A DNA stretch of 25,134 nucleotides from Christensenella sp. UBA1224 (GCA_002309235.1 DBXA01000024.1:2085-27218); one strand, 5' to 3'. Shown: positions 15,216 through 23,209, numbered from the stretch's first letter. Numbers and translations are program-made. Notes: generated from the letters alone by a model not told the origin.

Positions 15216-15968
15216 TTGGCTGCAAAGAAAAAGAGCCCTTCCGGCGGTATTATCGTTTTGCTGATCGTTCTCATCGCGGCGGCGGGATATCTCTTTTTTT
15301 CGAAGATGAATGTGCTCAATTCGATCACGGTTGACGGCGTCACGCGTTCCGAAAGGGACAGGATCGTATCCCTGCTCGGCCTTGAGGCTGGGAAAGATGT
15401 ATCCTCAATAGATCTTTCCGAGGTCAGGCGCATCATAAGGCAGGACGGTGCATATGAGGTCCTCGCGTGCGAGATGAGGACCGGCGGAAACCTCTATCTC
15501 GATCTGAGGGGCAGGGTAGCAAGGGCAAAGATAAAGGATACAGGCATGCTCTACATCATAGATGAATATGGGCAGGTCATGGCGAAATACGCGGCAGGTG
15601 ATGCTTACAGCGAGGGGAAGGAATACAGCCTCCTCGATGTGACAGGGCTTGAGATCCATGGCGCAGCTGCGATAGGCAGCGAGCTTCCCGCGGCGGATCA
15701 GAACCAGGTGATCGCTGTATCGACAGTGATACGGGCGATGGATTCCACGGGTCTGTACAGCCTGGTGACAGAGCTCAATGTCCAGGACCTCAATAATATC
15801 TATATGGCGACGGTATACGGCTACTTTGTCGAATTCGGTGACTCGGGCAAGGCGGAAAACAAATGCAATATCATTTCACAGGTCATCGCGGATCTCAGAC
15901 AAGAAGGCAGGTACGGCGGCTCTATCGATGCGACTTCCGGCGAGAGCGCGGTCTATAAACCTTCCTGA
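15216..15968 (+). CDS. divIB: Cell division protein DivIB/FtsQ
   Basis: This 250-residue single-pass membrane protein bridges the divisome's cytoplasmic and outer parts. A short basic N-terminus (AAKKKSPSGG) leads to a membrane helix at about residues 11-30, then a POTRA domain (NSITVDGVTRSERDRIVSLLGLEAGKDV) and the beta domain containing YIIDEYGQVMA and a VTELNV segment. The cytoplasmic part is short for the family. TTG 15216 follows GGGAGGT (15201-15207) by 8 bases. It is the last gene before the ftsA promoter and would act with the FtsL-like protein at 10914. Confidence 0.88.
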   Translation: MAAKKKSPSGGIIVLLIVLIAAAGYLFFSKMNVLNSITVDGVTRSERDRIVSLLGLEAGKDVSSIDLSEVRRIIRQDGAYEVLACEMRTGGNLYLDLRGRVARAKIKDTGMLYIIDEYGQVMAKYAAGDAYSEGKEYSLLDVTGLEIHGAAAIGSELPAADQNQVIAVSTVIRAMDSTGLYSLVTELNVQDLNNIYMATVYGYFVEFGDSGKAENKCNIISQVIADLRQEGRYGGSIDATSGESAVYKPS

Positions 15969-15985
15969 GTTGTCCAAATGATGAA

Positions 15986-16002
15986 ATTTATTTCAAATAA
16001 AT
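15986..16002. repeat. A+T-rich perfect palindrome upstream of ftsA
   Basis: ATTTATTT (15986-15993) and AAATAAAT (15995-16002) form a perfect 8-base inverted repeat around one C, 11 bases before the ftsA -35. An overlapping inverted repeat AAATCT/AGATTT lies at 15999-16004 and 16011-16016. It could be an operator or a promoter up-element. Confidence 0.45.
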
Positions 16003-16013
16003 CTGAAAAAAGA

Positions 16014-16042
16014 TTTACAAAAGTAAGAATATATTGTATAAT
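16014..16042 (+). promoter_or_regulatory. ftsA-ftsZ promoter
   Basis: TTTACA (16014-16019) and TATAAT (16037-16042) are 17 bases apart. This strong vegetative promoter gives ftsA-ftsZ transcription independent of the mraZ promoter. Confidence 0.88.
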
Positions 16043-16086
16043 CTTGTGAGAATGAGCGGACAGCTATACCTATCCGGAGGACAGAT

Positions 16087-17358
16087 ATGAAGACTACAGC
16101 TGCCGTGATCGATTTCGGCACGAGCAAAATAGTGACTGCTATAGCGGATACAGGCACTTTTTCACGTTTTGATATTCGGGGTACGGGTACGGTGCCCTAT
16201 GCCGGCTATCAGGACGGGGAATGGATAGAGCCTATAGAACTCAAAAACCGGATCAAGGATTCCATCACAGCGGCCGAATACGAGGCACATGTCAATATCA
16301 AGGAAATATTCGTTTCGGTGCCTGCGGACAGACTGCATGTAAAGCTTGCGGATGCGGAGATCGATGTGAGCTCCGAGGACGGGAAACTTTCGGAACAGGA
16401 TATGGATCTGGTCGAGGATGCCTGTGCGGATCTCCTGGAAAAGACATCCCAGGTCATCATACACCGAAGCCCTGCCTGGTTCAGCGTGGATGGCGGAAAA
16501 AAGACGATGACGCCTCTTAAGAACATGAACCTGAAAAGGGCCGGGATGATCAGGGGCCTTACTTCCTTCATCACGGTCGATGCGGCTTATGTGAAGGAAA
16601 TGAGGGAACTGTTCGCCTCGCTGAATATCGAGGTGAGAGGTTTTGTTTCGAGCGCTATGAGCGATGCTCTCATGTATATCGATCCGACTGAGCGTGATAA
16701 GACGCAGGCTTTCGTGGATGTAGGGTACCTCAATACGGAGTTTTCCGTCGTCGAAGGGGATGCATTGGTCTTCCATAAGGTGCTGCCTGTGGGCGGCGGC
16801 CTTATCACGGCGGATATAGCGGAAAACCTGGGCCTGAGTATGGAATCGGCGGAGAAGATAAAGCGTGAATTCTCCTTCAGCTATGATGACCTTGCCGATA
16901 AGCTGCCGCAATACGACGCGTTTGAGGATGGCCTGAGGTATTCGTTCGATTACGTAACGGTGGCCAATGCCATGGATCAGACCTGCGTGGAGCTGATAGA
17001 CGGCCTTTCGCAGGCGATCGAAGAGGCAGGCACCGCGCTTGCGAGCAAAGCGGTGATCTACCTTACGGGCGGCGGCATCGCGGGGATGAAAGGCGCCTCG
17101 AACTGGCTTGCGGAGCAGCTGGACTACGAAGTCAAGACGGTCCGCGGGCAGTCCTCAAAGCTGAGCGGTTACGGCTTTACGAGCGTGTTGAGCGAGCTTG
17201 ACAGCGTTTTCGGCGCGATCGAGCAAAAAACACAGACAGAACAGAGCCTCCCGGGCAGGCTCGTGAGCGGGATGAAGAGCTTCCTGCGGAAGGACCATGG
17301 CCCCGCGGAAACAGAGGAGCCGGCCGGATCCGATGAAGCAGGCGAAGATAAAAACTGA
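16087..17358 (+). CDS. ftsA: Cell division protein FtsA
   Basis: FtsA is an actin-like ATPase that anchors FtsZ filaments to the membrane. The 423-residue protein has the ATP motif VIDFGTSKIVTAI, the FtsA-specific 1C/SHS2 domain (about residues 75-165), the second phosphate motif AFVDVGYLNTEFSVVEGD and the adenosine motif IYLTGGGIAGMKGASNWL. An amphipathic membrane helix candidate, GRLVSGMKSFLRKD, lies near residues 391-404. It is followed by about 18 mostly acidic residues, whereas this helix is usually at the very end. ATG 16087 follows GGAGG (16076-16080) by 6 bases. ftsZ follows after 36 bases. Confidence 0.95.
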   Translation: MKTTAAVIDFGTSKIVTAIADTGTFSRFDIRGTGTVPYAGYQDGEWIEPIELKNRIKDSITAAEYEAHVNIKEIFVSVPADRLHVKLADAEIDVSSEDGKLSEQDMDLVEDACADLLEKTSQVIIHRSPAWFSVDGGKKTMTPLKNMNLKRAGMIRGLTSFITVDAAYVKEMRELFASLNIEVRGFVSSAMSDALMYIDPTERDKTQAFVDVGYLNTEFSVVEGDALVFHKVLPVGGGLITADIAENLGLSMESAEKIKREFSFSYDDLADKLPQYDAFEDGLRYSFDYVTVANAMDQTCVELIDGLSQAIEEAGTALASKAVIYLTGGGIAGMKGASNWLAEQLDYEVKTVRGQSSKLSGYGFTSVLSELDSVFGAIEQKTQTEQSLPGRLVSGMKSFLRKDHGPAETEEPAGSDEAGEDKN

Positions 17359-17394
17359 TCATATTGCGAAATAATTATTTAAGGGGGATGCCTT

Positions 17395-18675
17395 GTGCTG
17401 GAATTTGAAGTCGAAAGCTCCAATTTTGCTTCCATAAAGGTAATTGGTGTCGGAGGCGCCGGTACCAACGCCGTCAACCGCATGGTAGATGTGGGACTGA
17501 AGGGCGTTGATCTGATCGCCGTAAATACCGACAAGCAGGCCCTTGCCCTGAGCAAGGCGCCCATGAAGATCCAGATCGGTGAAAAGCTCACCAAGGGGCT
17601 CGGCGCGGGTGCTGTGCCGGGCATCGGACAGAGAGCCGCGGAAGAAAGCCGTGAAGAGATAGCGGAAGCGATCAAAGGCTGTGACCTGGTATTTGTGACC
17701 TGCGGCATGGGCGGCGGTACCGGCACCGGCGCGGCGCCTGTGATCGCGGAGACTGCTAGGGACATGGGGATACTGACGATAGGCGTCGTTACAAAGCCGT
17801 TCCCGTTTGAAGGCCGTCAGCGCATGCGCAATGCCGAGGCGGGCATCGAGCAGCTCAAGATGGCTGTGGATACCCTTGTGGTCGTGCCGAATGAGAAACT
17901 CCTGCAGGTCGTTACAAAGGCGACGACTATGACGGAAGCCTTCGCCATCGCGGATGATACGCTCCGCCAGGGCATACAGGGCATCTCCGATCTGATCGCG
18001 CTGCCGAGCCTTATCAACCTCGACTTCGCGGATGTTCGTACGATCATGGAATCCCGCGGCATGGCCCATATGGGCATCGGCGTGGGACACGGCGAGAACC
18101 GCATGGTCGATGCGGCGAAGGCTGCTATTTCCAGCCCCATGCTCGAGACCTCCATCGACGGCGCGAGGGCGGTGCTCATCAACATCACCGGCGGCTCCGA
18201 TATGTCTATACTGGATGTCAACGAGGCGGCGACTCAGATCACCGAGTGCGCGGATCCCGAAGCCAATATCATCTTTGGCGCCGGCATCGATGAGACCATG
18301 GGCGATGAAGTGCGCATCACCGTTATCGCCACCGGCTTCGAAAAGATGCCTTTCCAGCAGGCAAAGAAGCCCGCTGCATCTCTCATCGGCGCTCAGGTCC
18401 CCGTTGAGGAAGAACCTGCAAAGCCCGCAGAGGAGCCTGCTCCTGCAGCAAACAACGGGCCGGAGATCCCGCCGCTGTTTACCGACAGGCGCGCGGATCG
18501 CGTTGTAATGCCGGAGAGGGAAGAGCGCTTCGTACCGCAGCAGACGCAGGCGCCGGCAAAGAAGAAGGAATCCTCCTTTATGACCGAAGAGGAATTCGAA
18601 GCGGAGAAACCGCAGCCCAGGCAGCGCCGCAATTCCGATATTCCTTCGTTCCTTCGTCATAGAAACAAGGAATAA
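17395..18675 (+). CDS. ftsZ: Cell division GTPase FtsZ
   Basis: FtsZ is the tubulin homologue that forms the cytokinetic ring. The 426-residue protein has the N-terminal KVIGVGGAGTNAVNRM, the GTP-binding signature GGGTGTG at residues 106-112, the T7 synergy-loop region LINLDFADVRTIM and the globular C-terminal domain. A proline/alanine/glutamate-rich linker of roughly 90 residues leads to the conserved terminal peptide SDIPSFLRHR, which binds FtsA. GTG 17395 follows AAGGGGG (17381-17387) by 7 bases. No obvious terminator follows. rpmE has its own promoter 35 bases downstream. Confidence 0.98.
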   Translation: MLEFEVESSNFASIKVIGVGGAGTNAVNRMVDVGLKGVDLIAVNTDKQALALSKAPMKIQIGEKLTKGLGAGAVPGIGQRAAEESREEIAEAIKGCDLVFVTCGMGGGTGTGAAPVIAETARDMGILTIGVVTKPFPFEGRQRMRNAEAGIEQLKMAVDTLVVVPNEKLLQVVTKATTMTEAFAIADDTLRQGIQGISDLIALPSLINLDFADVRTIMESRGMAHMGIGVGHGENRMVDAAKAAISSPMLETSIDGARAVLINITGGSDMSILDVNEAATQITECADPEANIIFGAGIDETMGDEVRITVIATGFEKMPFQQAKKPAASLIGAQVPVEEEPAKPAEEPAPAANNGPEIPPLFTDRRADRVVMPEREERFVPQQTQAPAKKKESSFMTEEEFEAEKPQPRQRRNSDIPSFLRHRNKE

Positions 18676-18709
18676 GAGAAGCGTTTCCTGTTAAGCTTTC
18701 ATATCCCTG

Positions 18710-18738
18710 TTGATTTTCCAGGCGGTGGGTGATATAAT
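18710..18738 (+). promoter_or_regulatory. rpmE promoter
   Basis: TTGATT (18710-18715) and TATAAT (18733-18738) are 17 bases apart, with TGA just before the -10 (extended -10). Transcription should begin near 18745. Confidence 0.87.
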
Positions 18739-18744
18739 ATCTTC

Positions 18745-18807
18745 CGCACGTAAATAACGCGCAGTTATTGCGCGATATGCTCCTGCAGGGAGCATCGATG
18801 AGAGGTG
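18745..18807 (+). promoter_or_regulatory. Structured rpmE leader, possible L31 autoregulatory RNA
   Basis: The short leader can form AATAAC/GTTATT (18753-18758 with 18764-18769) or, exclusively, GCGCA/TGCGC (18759-18763 with 18769-18773). Then comes a firm hairpin ATGCTCC/GGAGCAT (18777-18783 with 18789-18795) just before the ribosome site AGAGGTG (18801-18807). L31 leaders with autoregulation have been proposed in several bacterial groups. Assignment here is inference. Confidence 0.45.
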
Positions 18808-18813
18808 AAAACC

Positions 18814-19011
18814 ATGAAGGAAAAGATCCATCCCAACTACGGTAAGGCCGTCGTACGTTGTGTCTGCGGCGAGACCTTTGAAACCGGTTCGACCGTGAAG
18901 GAACTGCGCGTGGATATCTGCTCGAAGTGCCATCCTTTCTATACCGGAAAGCAGAAGCTGGTTGATACCGGCGGACGTGTAGATCGCTTCAAGAAGCGCT
19001 ACGGCATGTAA
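18814..19011 (+). CDS. rpmE: Ribosomal protein bL31, zinc-binding type
   Basis: This 65-residue protein of the large ribosomal subunit has the four zinc cysteines of the C+ type: C16 and C18 (CVC), C36 and C39 (CSKC). The core IHPNYGKAVV and HPFYTGKQKLVDTGGRVDRFKKRYG is fully typical. ATG 18814 is chosen because it lies 6 bases after AGAGGTG. An in-frame GTG at 18805 overlaps that site. It has its own promoter and terminator, so it is a single-gene unit. The presence of the zinc form suggests that a cysteine-free form, if any, is elsewhere. Confidence 0.97.
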   Translation: MKEKIHPNYGKAVVRCVCGETFETGSTVKELRVDICSKCHPFYTGKQKLVDTGGRVDRFKKRYGM

Positions 19012-19025
19012 TATGCAAAGAGATG

Positions 19026-19058
19026 CGGGCTGCCAAATCGCAGCCCGTGTTTTTATTT
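19026..19058 (+). terminator. Intrinsic terminator after rpmE
   Basis: CGGGCTGC (19026-19033) pairs perfectly with GCAGCCCG (19040-19047) around CAAATC and is followed by TGTTTTTATTT. Confidence 0.92.
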
Positions 19059-19107
19059 GTGCCGCGATAATGACACAAAAGCCATGTGGAATGCAATGGC
19101 TGATATG

Positions 19108-19116
19108 TGATATAAT
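19108..19116 (+). promoter_or_regulatory. Extended -10 promoter of the yqhQ-prmC-prfA operon
   Basis: TGA followed by TATAAT (19111-19116) is an extended -10 element. No good -35 is visible at 17 bases. It lies 50 bases after the rpmE terminator and 50 bases before the yqhQ start. Confidence 0.7.
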
Positions 19117-19165
19117 ATAAATTGAGATTTTGTCCATTTCTTTTTCGATCCGGAGGTTCTGATAT

Positions 19166-20203
19166 ATGTCAAAATTCGCAGACTGGTTTACCGGCAGGTG
19201 GCTCAAGCCCAAGGAAGGAGATCCGATACGCGCGGGAGGACAGGCGGTCATGGAAGGCGTCATGATGCGGGGCCCGAAGTATACGGCGGTTGCCGTGCGC
19301 ACTCCATCCGGGAGGATCGTTGCCAAACGGAAGGAAAACCTTAAGCTTTCCGACAAATACCCTTTCTTTGCATGGCCGATCATTCGCGGTGTCGTCAATT
19401 TTGTCATCATGCTGTGGCAGGGTACCAAGACTCTGATGGACAGCGCCGAAATGGCAGGTGAAGAGGCGGAGGAGCCTTCTGCCTTTGAAAAGAAGGCAGC
19501 ACAGATCCTTCACATAAAACCTGAGGATGTCATGCTTGCCGCGGCAGTCATATTGGCTCTTGTGCTGGCCATAGGGCTGTTCTTCATGCTGCCCACGGCG
19601 ATCGAATCGCTCCTTAAGAGGCTGATCGAAAGCAAGGTCGTAGTCAATATCCTTGGGGGTATCGTCCGTATCGGTGTGTTCCTGCTTTACGTGTTCCTCG
19701 TCTCCAAGCAGAAAGATATCCACAGGGTGTTCATGTACCACGGTGCAGAGCACAAGAGCGTATTCTGCCTTGAGAACGGTATGCCCCTTACGGTGGAGAA
19801 CGCACGCACCTTTTCTCGGCTCCATCCCCGCTGCGGCACTTCTTTTCTCGTTATCGTGATGGTCATTTCCATATTCATTTTTACGCTTCTGGGTTCCGAT
19901 TCCGGTAATGTATTTGCCCGCATCGGCAGTCGTCTCCTGCTCCTGCCTGTGGTGGCAGGCATATCCTACGATGTGCTGCAGTGGCTAGGGCGCGCGAAAG
20001 ACAATAAATGCGTGAGAACTCTCAAATGGCCGGGCCTTATGGTACAGCGGATCACCACCGCAGAGCCGGATGATTCTATGCTTGAGGTTGCGCTGGCGTC
20101 TCTCAAATACGCCCTCGATATGCCGGATGCGATACCTGTATACGATGACGAGCCTCGATCGGCAGAAGATGCAGGTCCGGCAGCGGAGGAGAACGCGGAG
20201 TGA
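19166..20203 (+). CDS. yqhQ: YqhQ-like DUF1385 membrane protein
   Basis: This 345-residue protein belongs to DUF1385, whose biochemical role is not established. Signatures are IRAGGQAVMEGVMMRGPKY at the N-terminus, YHGAEHKSVFCLE in the middle and FSRLHPRCGTSFLV after it. Hydrophobic segments lie at about residues 120-145 (AAAVILALVLAIGLFFML), 160-180 and 225-240, with another near 255-270. The conserved His, Glu and Cys residues suggest a metal or catalytic site, by inference only. ATG 19166 follows GGAGGT (19152-19157) by 8 bases. Its place between rpmE and prmC-prfA is common in Clostridia. It overlaps prmC by 4 bases. Confidence 0.92.
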   Translation: MSKFADWFTGRWLKPKEGDPIRAGGQAVMEGVMMRGPKYTAVAVRTPSGRIVAKRKENLKLSDKYPFFAWPIIRGVVNFVIMLWQGTKTLMDSAEMAGEEAEEPSAFEKKAAQILHIKPEDVMLAAAVILALVLAIGLFFMLPTAIESLLKRLIESKVVVNILGGIVRIGVFLLYVFLVSKQKDIHRVFMYHGAEHKSVFCLENGMPLTVENARTFSRLHPRCGTSFLVIVMVISIFIFTLLGSDSGNVFARIGSRLLLLPVVAGISYDVLQWLGRAKDNKCVRTLKWPGLMVQRITTAEPDDSMLEVALASLKYALDMPDAIPVYDDEPRSAEDAGPAAEENAE

Positions 20204-21039
20204 CTGTCCGCGAATGGACTTCATCCGCGTCGGAAAGACTGCGTATTGCGAAGGTGCCGGACCCGGATACCGATGCGTTTCTCATAGCTGAATGGGCGTT
20301 GGGAGAACGGTTAGGGCATCGCAGGCAGGATATGGAAAGAGAACTGCCCGCATTGGCAGCGGGCAAAGCGGAAAGAGCGCTTTGCGAAAGGATGAAGGGG
20401 AGACCTGTTCAGTATATCATCGGAGAAGCGTGGTTTTACGGAAGGCCCTTCCGGACGGATGAACGCGCTCTGATACCTCGCTTTGATACGGAGCTCCTCT
20501 GTGAAAAGGCGATCGATGTGATCGGCAGGAACGGGAAACGCAATGTACTCGATGCCTGCACCGGCTCTGGAGCCGTCGGCATAACGATAAAAAAGGAATG
20601 TCCTCTGTGCCGCGTGGCGGTGAGCGATATCTCGCCGCAGGCTCTTTCGCTTGCACGTGAGAATGCTGTGCTTCTGGGGGCGGATATCGAGCTGCTCGAA
20701 GGGGATCTGTTCGATCCGGCTGCCGGGCGTCTGTTCGATGTCATATGTATCAACCCGCCTTATATCAGTGATAGGGATATGGAAGCTCTTCAGCGTGAAG
20801 TGCGATACGAGCCGGAGCTCGCGCTGAGGGGAGGATCTGACGGTTTGACGTTTTACAGGCGCATAGCCTGTGAAGCGGGCAGTATCCTGGATGAGCGCGG
20901 TGTACTGATCCTGGAGATCGGGTACGACCAGGCGGAGGATGTGCGCAGGATGCTCGCGGATGCTTTTCCGGGGGCGATTACAGAGGTCTTTAAGGACCTG
21001 CAGGGTTTTGACAGGACAATGGTTATGAGGAGGGCTTGA
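20200..21039 (+). CDS. prmC: Release factor glutamine methyltransferase PrmC
   Basis: PrmC N5-methylates the glutamine of the GGQ motif of release factors, using S-adenosylmethionine. The 279-residue protein has the helical N-terminal domain, the RPVQYIIGEAWFYGRPF linker, the SAM motif VLDACTGSGAVGITI and the catalytic NPPY at residues 185-188. The C-terminus DLQGFDRTMVMRR is typical. GTG 20200 overlaps the yqhQ stop as GTGA and follows GGAGGA (20185-20190) by 9 bases. Its substrate gene prfA follows with a TTGA overlap. Confidence 0.96.
   Translation: MTVREWTSSASERLRIAKVPDPDTDAFLIAEWALGERLGHRRQDMERELPALAAGKAERALCERMKGRPVQYIIGEAWFYGRPFRTDERALIPRFDTELLCEKAIDVIGRNGKRNVLDACTGSGAVGITIKKECPLCRVAVSDISPQALSLARENAVLLGADIELLEGDLFDPAAGRLFDVICINPPYISDRDMEALQREVRYEPELALRGGSDGLTFYRRIACEAGSILDERGVLILEIGYDQAEDVRRMLADAFPGAITEVFKDLQGFDRTMVMRRA
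21028..21034 (+). promoter_or_regulatory. Ribosome site too close to the annotated prfA TTG
   Basis: AGGAGGG ends one base before TTG 21036. This spacing is unusually short and leaves the prfA start open. ATT 21039 (4 bases) or ATC 21045 (10 bases) would be better spaced but are rare starts. Confidence 0.5.
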
Positions 21040-22142
21040 TTCTCATCGCAAATTTGAGTGAAAATGCCATAGCTGAAAAGCTGGAAGCAATGATATACCG
21101 GTATGAAGAGATCAATGAAGAGCTCTCCCAGCCGGATGTGATGGACGATATCGGAAGATACCGTCTTCTGACGCGCGAAGCCGCGTCCCTCGAGGAGAAG
21201 CTGCCGGCTGCGAGGAACTACATAAAGCTCCTTGCGGATATAGAAGGTGCTCGGGAGATGGTGATGAGCGGCGACAGCGATCTTGAGGAAATGGCAAAGG
21301 AAGAGCTTGAGGACCTGAGGCCTCGGATGGAAGAGGCGGAAAAAGCCGCGAAGCTCATGCTGCTCCCCGAGGACCCGGATGATTACCGCAACGCGATACT
21401 GGAAGTGCGGGCCGGCGCGGGCGGGGAGGAGGCTGCACTGTTTGCGGCGGAATTACTGCGTATGTACATGCATTACGCGGATTCCAAGGGCTGGACAGTG
21501 GAGCTGACCGATGAAGGCGCTACCGATATAGGAGGTGTCAAAGAGGCAGTCGCGCTGATACAGGGCCGCGGTGTTTTCAGCCGGATGAAGTTCGAAAGCG
21601 GCGTGCACAGAGTGCAGAGGGTGCCGGTCACGGAATCCGGCGGCCGTATCCATACCTCCACGGCGACGGTGGCAGTGCTTCCCGAGGCTGAGGATGTGGA
21701 GATCAGCATAAATCCTGCCGATCTGCGTATAGATACCTACCGCGCTTCCGGAGCGGGCGGACAGTATGTTAACCGTACGGATTCCGCCGTGCGCATCACC
21801 CATATCCCAACCGGTCTTGTGGTGACGAGCCAGGATGAGCGCAGCCAGATCAAGAACAGGGATAAAGCCATGCGCGTCCTCCGGGCAAGGCTCTATGAAC
21901 AGGAACGTGAACAGGCGGAGAGCGAGTACAGCGCCCAGCGGCGTTCCCAGGTGGGAACGGGGGACCGTTCCGAGAGGATACGTACCTATAATTTCCCGCA
22001 GGACAGGGTGACGGATCACAGGATCGGCCTGTCCGTATCCCGCATCGGGGATATCATGAACGGAAATCTGGACAGGATCATAGACGCTCTCGTGCTCGCG
22101 GAGCAGACGGCAAAGCTTGACAGCCTGAATGATAACAAGTGA
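21036..22142 (+). CDS. prfA: Peptide chain release factor 1
   Basis: RF1 ends translation at UAA and UAG codons. From TTG 21036 it has 368 residues. The stop-codon reading PxT motif is PVT at residues 197-199 (VPVTESGGRIHTS), and the peptidyl-hydrolysis motif GGQ is at 241-243 (GAGGQYVNRTDSAVRITH), with Tyr where His is more usual after GGQ. The C-terminal FPQDRVTDHRIGLS is typical. The exact start is uncertain: TTG 21036 has a ribosome site only one base away, and homology (EKLEAMIYRYEEINEEL) begins about 14 residues later. It follows prmC, whose product methylates the GGQ glutamine, and overlaps or abuts tsaC. Confidence 0.95.
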   Translation: MILIANLSENAIAEKLEAMIYRYEEINEELSQPDVMDDIGRYRLLTREAASLEEKLPAARNYIKLLADIEGAREMVMSGDSDLEEMAKEELEDLRPRMEEAEKAAKLMLLPEDPDDYRNAILEVRAGAGGEEAALFAAELLRMYMHYADSKGWTVELTDEGATDIGGVKEAVALIQGRGVFSRMKFESGVHRVQRVPVTESGGRIHTSTATVAVLPEAEDVEISINPADLRIDTYRASGAGGQYVNRTDSAVRITHIPTGLVVTSQDERSQIKNRDKAMRVLRARLYEQEREQAESEYSAQRRSQVGTGDRSERIRTYNFPQDRVTDHRIGLSVSRIGDIMNGNLDRIIDALVLAEQTAKLDSLNDNK

Positions 22143-22150
22143 GGATTCAT

Positions 22151-23209
22151 ATGGAAACAGAGATTCTTGACGGATATGAAATGGAAGCGGTAGAAAAAGC
22201 GGCCGCTATCATGAAGAGCGGCGGTATCGTGGCTTTTCCTACGGAGACGGTATACGGACTTGGAGCGATAGCCACGGATGCTGCTGCGGTAAAGAAGATA
22301 TTTGAGGCGAAGGGGCGGCCGGGTGATAACCCGCTGATCGTTCACATCGCCAATACCGATATGATGAAGGATCTGATCGACGGGGATATCCCTCTGGACG
22401 CGAACCTCCTGTGCGAGGAGTTCTGGCCGGGGCCGCTTTCCATGATATTGCCCCGATCCCGCAAGGTGCCTGACGCGGTGACGGCAGGGCTCAATACGGT
22501 GGCGATACGTATGCCCTCCAATACCGTGGCGCTTGAACTGATCAAAGCCGCGGGCCCTATCGCGGCGCCGAGTGCGAATTCTTCCGGCCGTCCGAGCCCT
22601 ACGACTGCCAAACATGTCTTCAATGATCTGAACGGACAGATACCGCTTATATTGGATGGGGGCAGCTGCCGGGTCGGCCTTGAAAGTACGGTGCTGGATC
22701 TGACATGTACACCGCCTCGTGTACTCCGTCCCGGCGGAGTCACGCCTGAGCAGATCGCAGAGGTGATAGGCGAGTGTGAGGTCGACGGAAGCGTCCTGCG
22801 GCCTCTTGGGGAAGGTGAGACAGCACGTTCACCCGGCATGAAGTACCGCCACTATGCACCGGGCGGCAATGTGACCATCGTGAAGGGCTCCCGCAAGAGG
22901 ATGGCGTCTAAGGTCTGCACGCTGTATGACGCGGCGGCAAAGAACGGAAAGAAATGTGCCATACTCGCCGCATCCGGAAACCGTTCGCTTTATGGCGACA
23001 GAAAGGTGAGGATGCTGGGAAACAACATACAGGAGCAGAGCAGGGAGCTGTTTGCCGCTCTGCGCGAAATGGACGATATGGGCGCGGAGGAGATCTTCTG
23101 CGAAGGCACCGAGGCGAAGGAACTGGGCCTTGCGTATATGAACAGGCTCGGCAGAGCTGCTTCTTTCCATGTTGTGGATGCTGATGAACGCGAGGGGAAA
23201 AGGCAATGA
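22151..23209 (+). CDS. tsaC: L-threonylcarbamoyladenylate synthase (Sua5 type)
   Basis: This enzyme makes threonylcarbamoyl-AMP for the t6A37 modification of tRNAs reading ANN codons. It has 352 residues from ATG 22151. The YrdC domain covers about residues 1-205 with GIVAFPTETVYGLG, KGRPGDNPLIVHI, the PSANSSGRPSPT segment and STVLDLT. The rest is the Sua5 C-terminal domain, joined by a linker containing SPGMKYRHYAPG. Length places it with Sua5 and not short TsaC. ATG 22151 follows TGAGGA (22140-22145) by 5 bases. An in-frame GTG at 22139 overlaps the prfA stop and is less likely. The gene order after prfA is common in Bacillota. Confidence 0.95.
   Translation: METEILDGYEMEAVEKAAAIMKSGGIVAFPTETVYGLGAIATDAAAVKKIFEAKGRPGDNPLIVHIANTDMMKDLIDGDIPLDANLLCEEFWPGPLSMILPRSRKVPDAVTAGLNTVAIRMPSNTVALELIKAAGPIAAPSANSSGRPSPTTAKHVFNDLNGQIPLILDGGSCRVGLESTVLDLTCTPPRVLRPGGVTPEQIAEVIGECEVDGSVLRPLGEGETARSPGMKYRHYAPGGNVTIVKGSRKRMASKVCTLYDAAAKNGKKCAILAASGNRSLYGDRKVRMLGNNIQEQSRELFAALREMDDMGAEEIFCEGTEAKELGLAYMNRLGRAASFHVVDADEREGKRQ

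Noticed and set aside
17359..18660. Long minus-strand frame (433 codons) opposite ftsZ
   Set aside because: It is a shadow of ftsZ, whose signatures are unmistakable. The minus-strand translation is rich in Arg, His and Leu with no recognisable domain.
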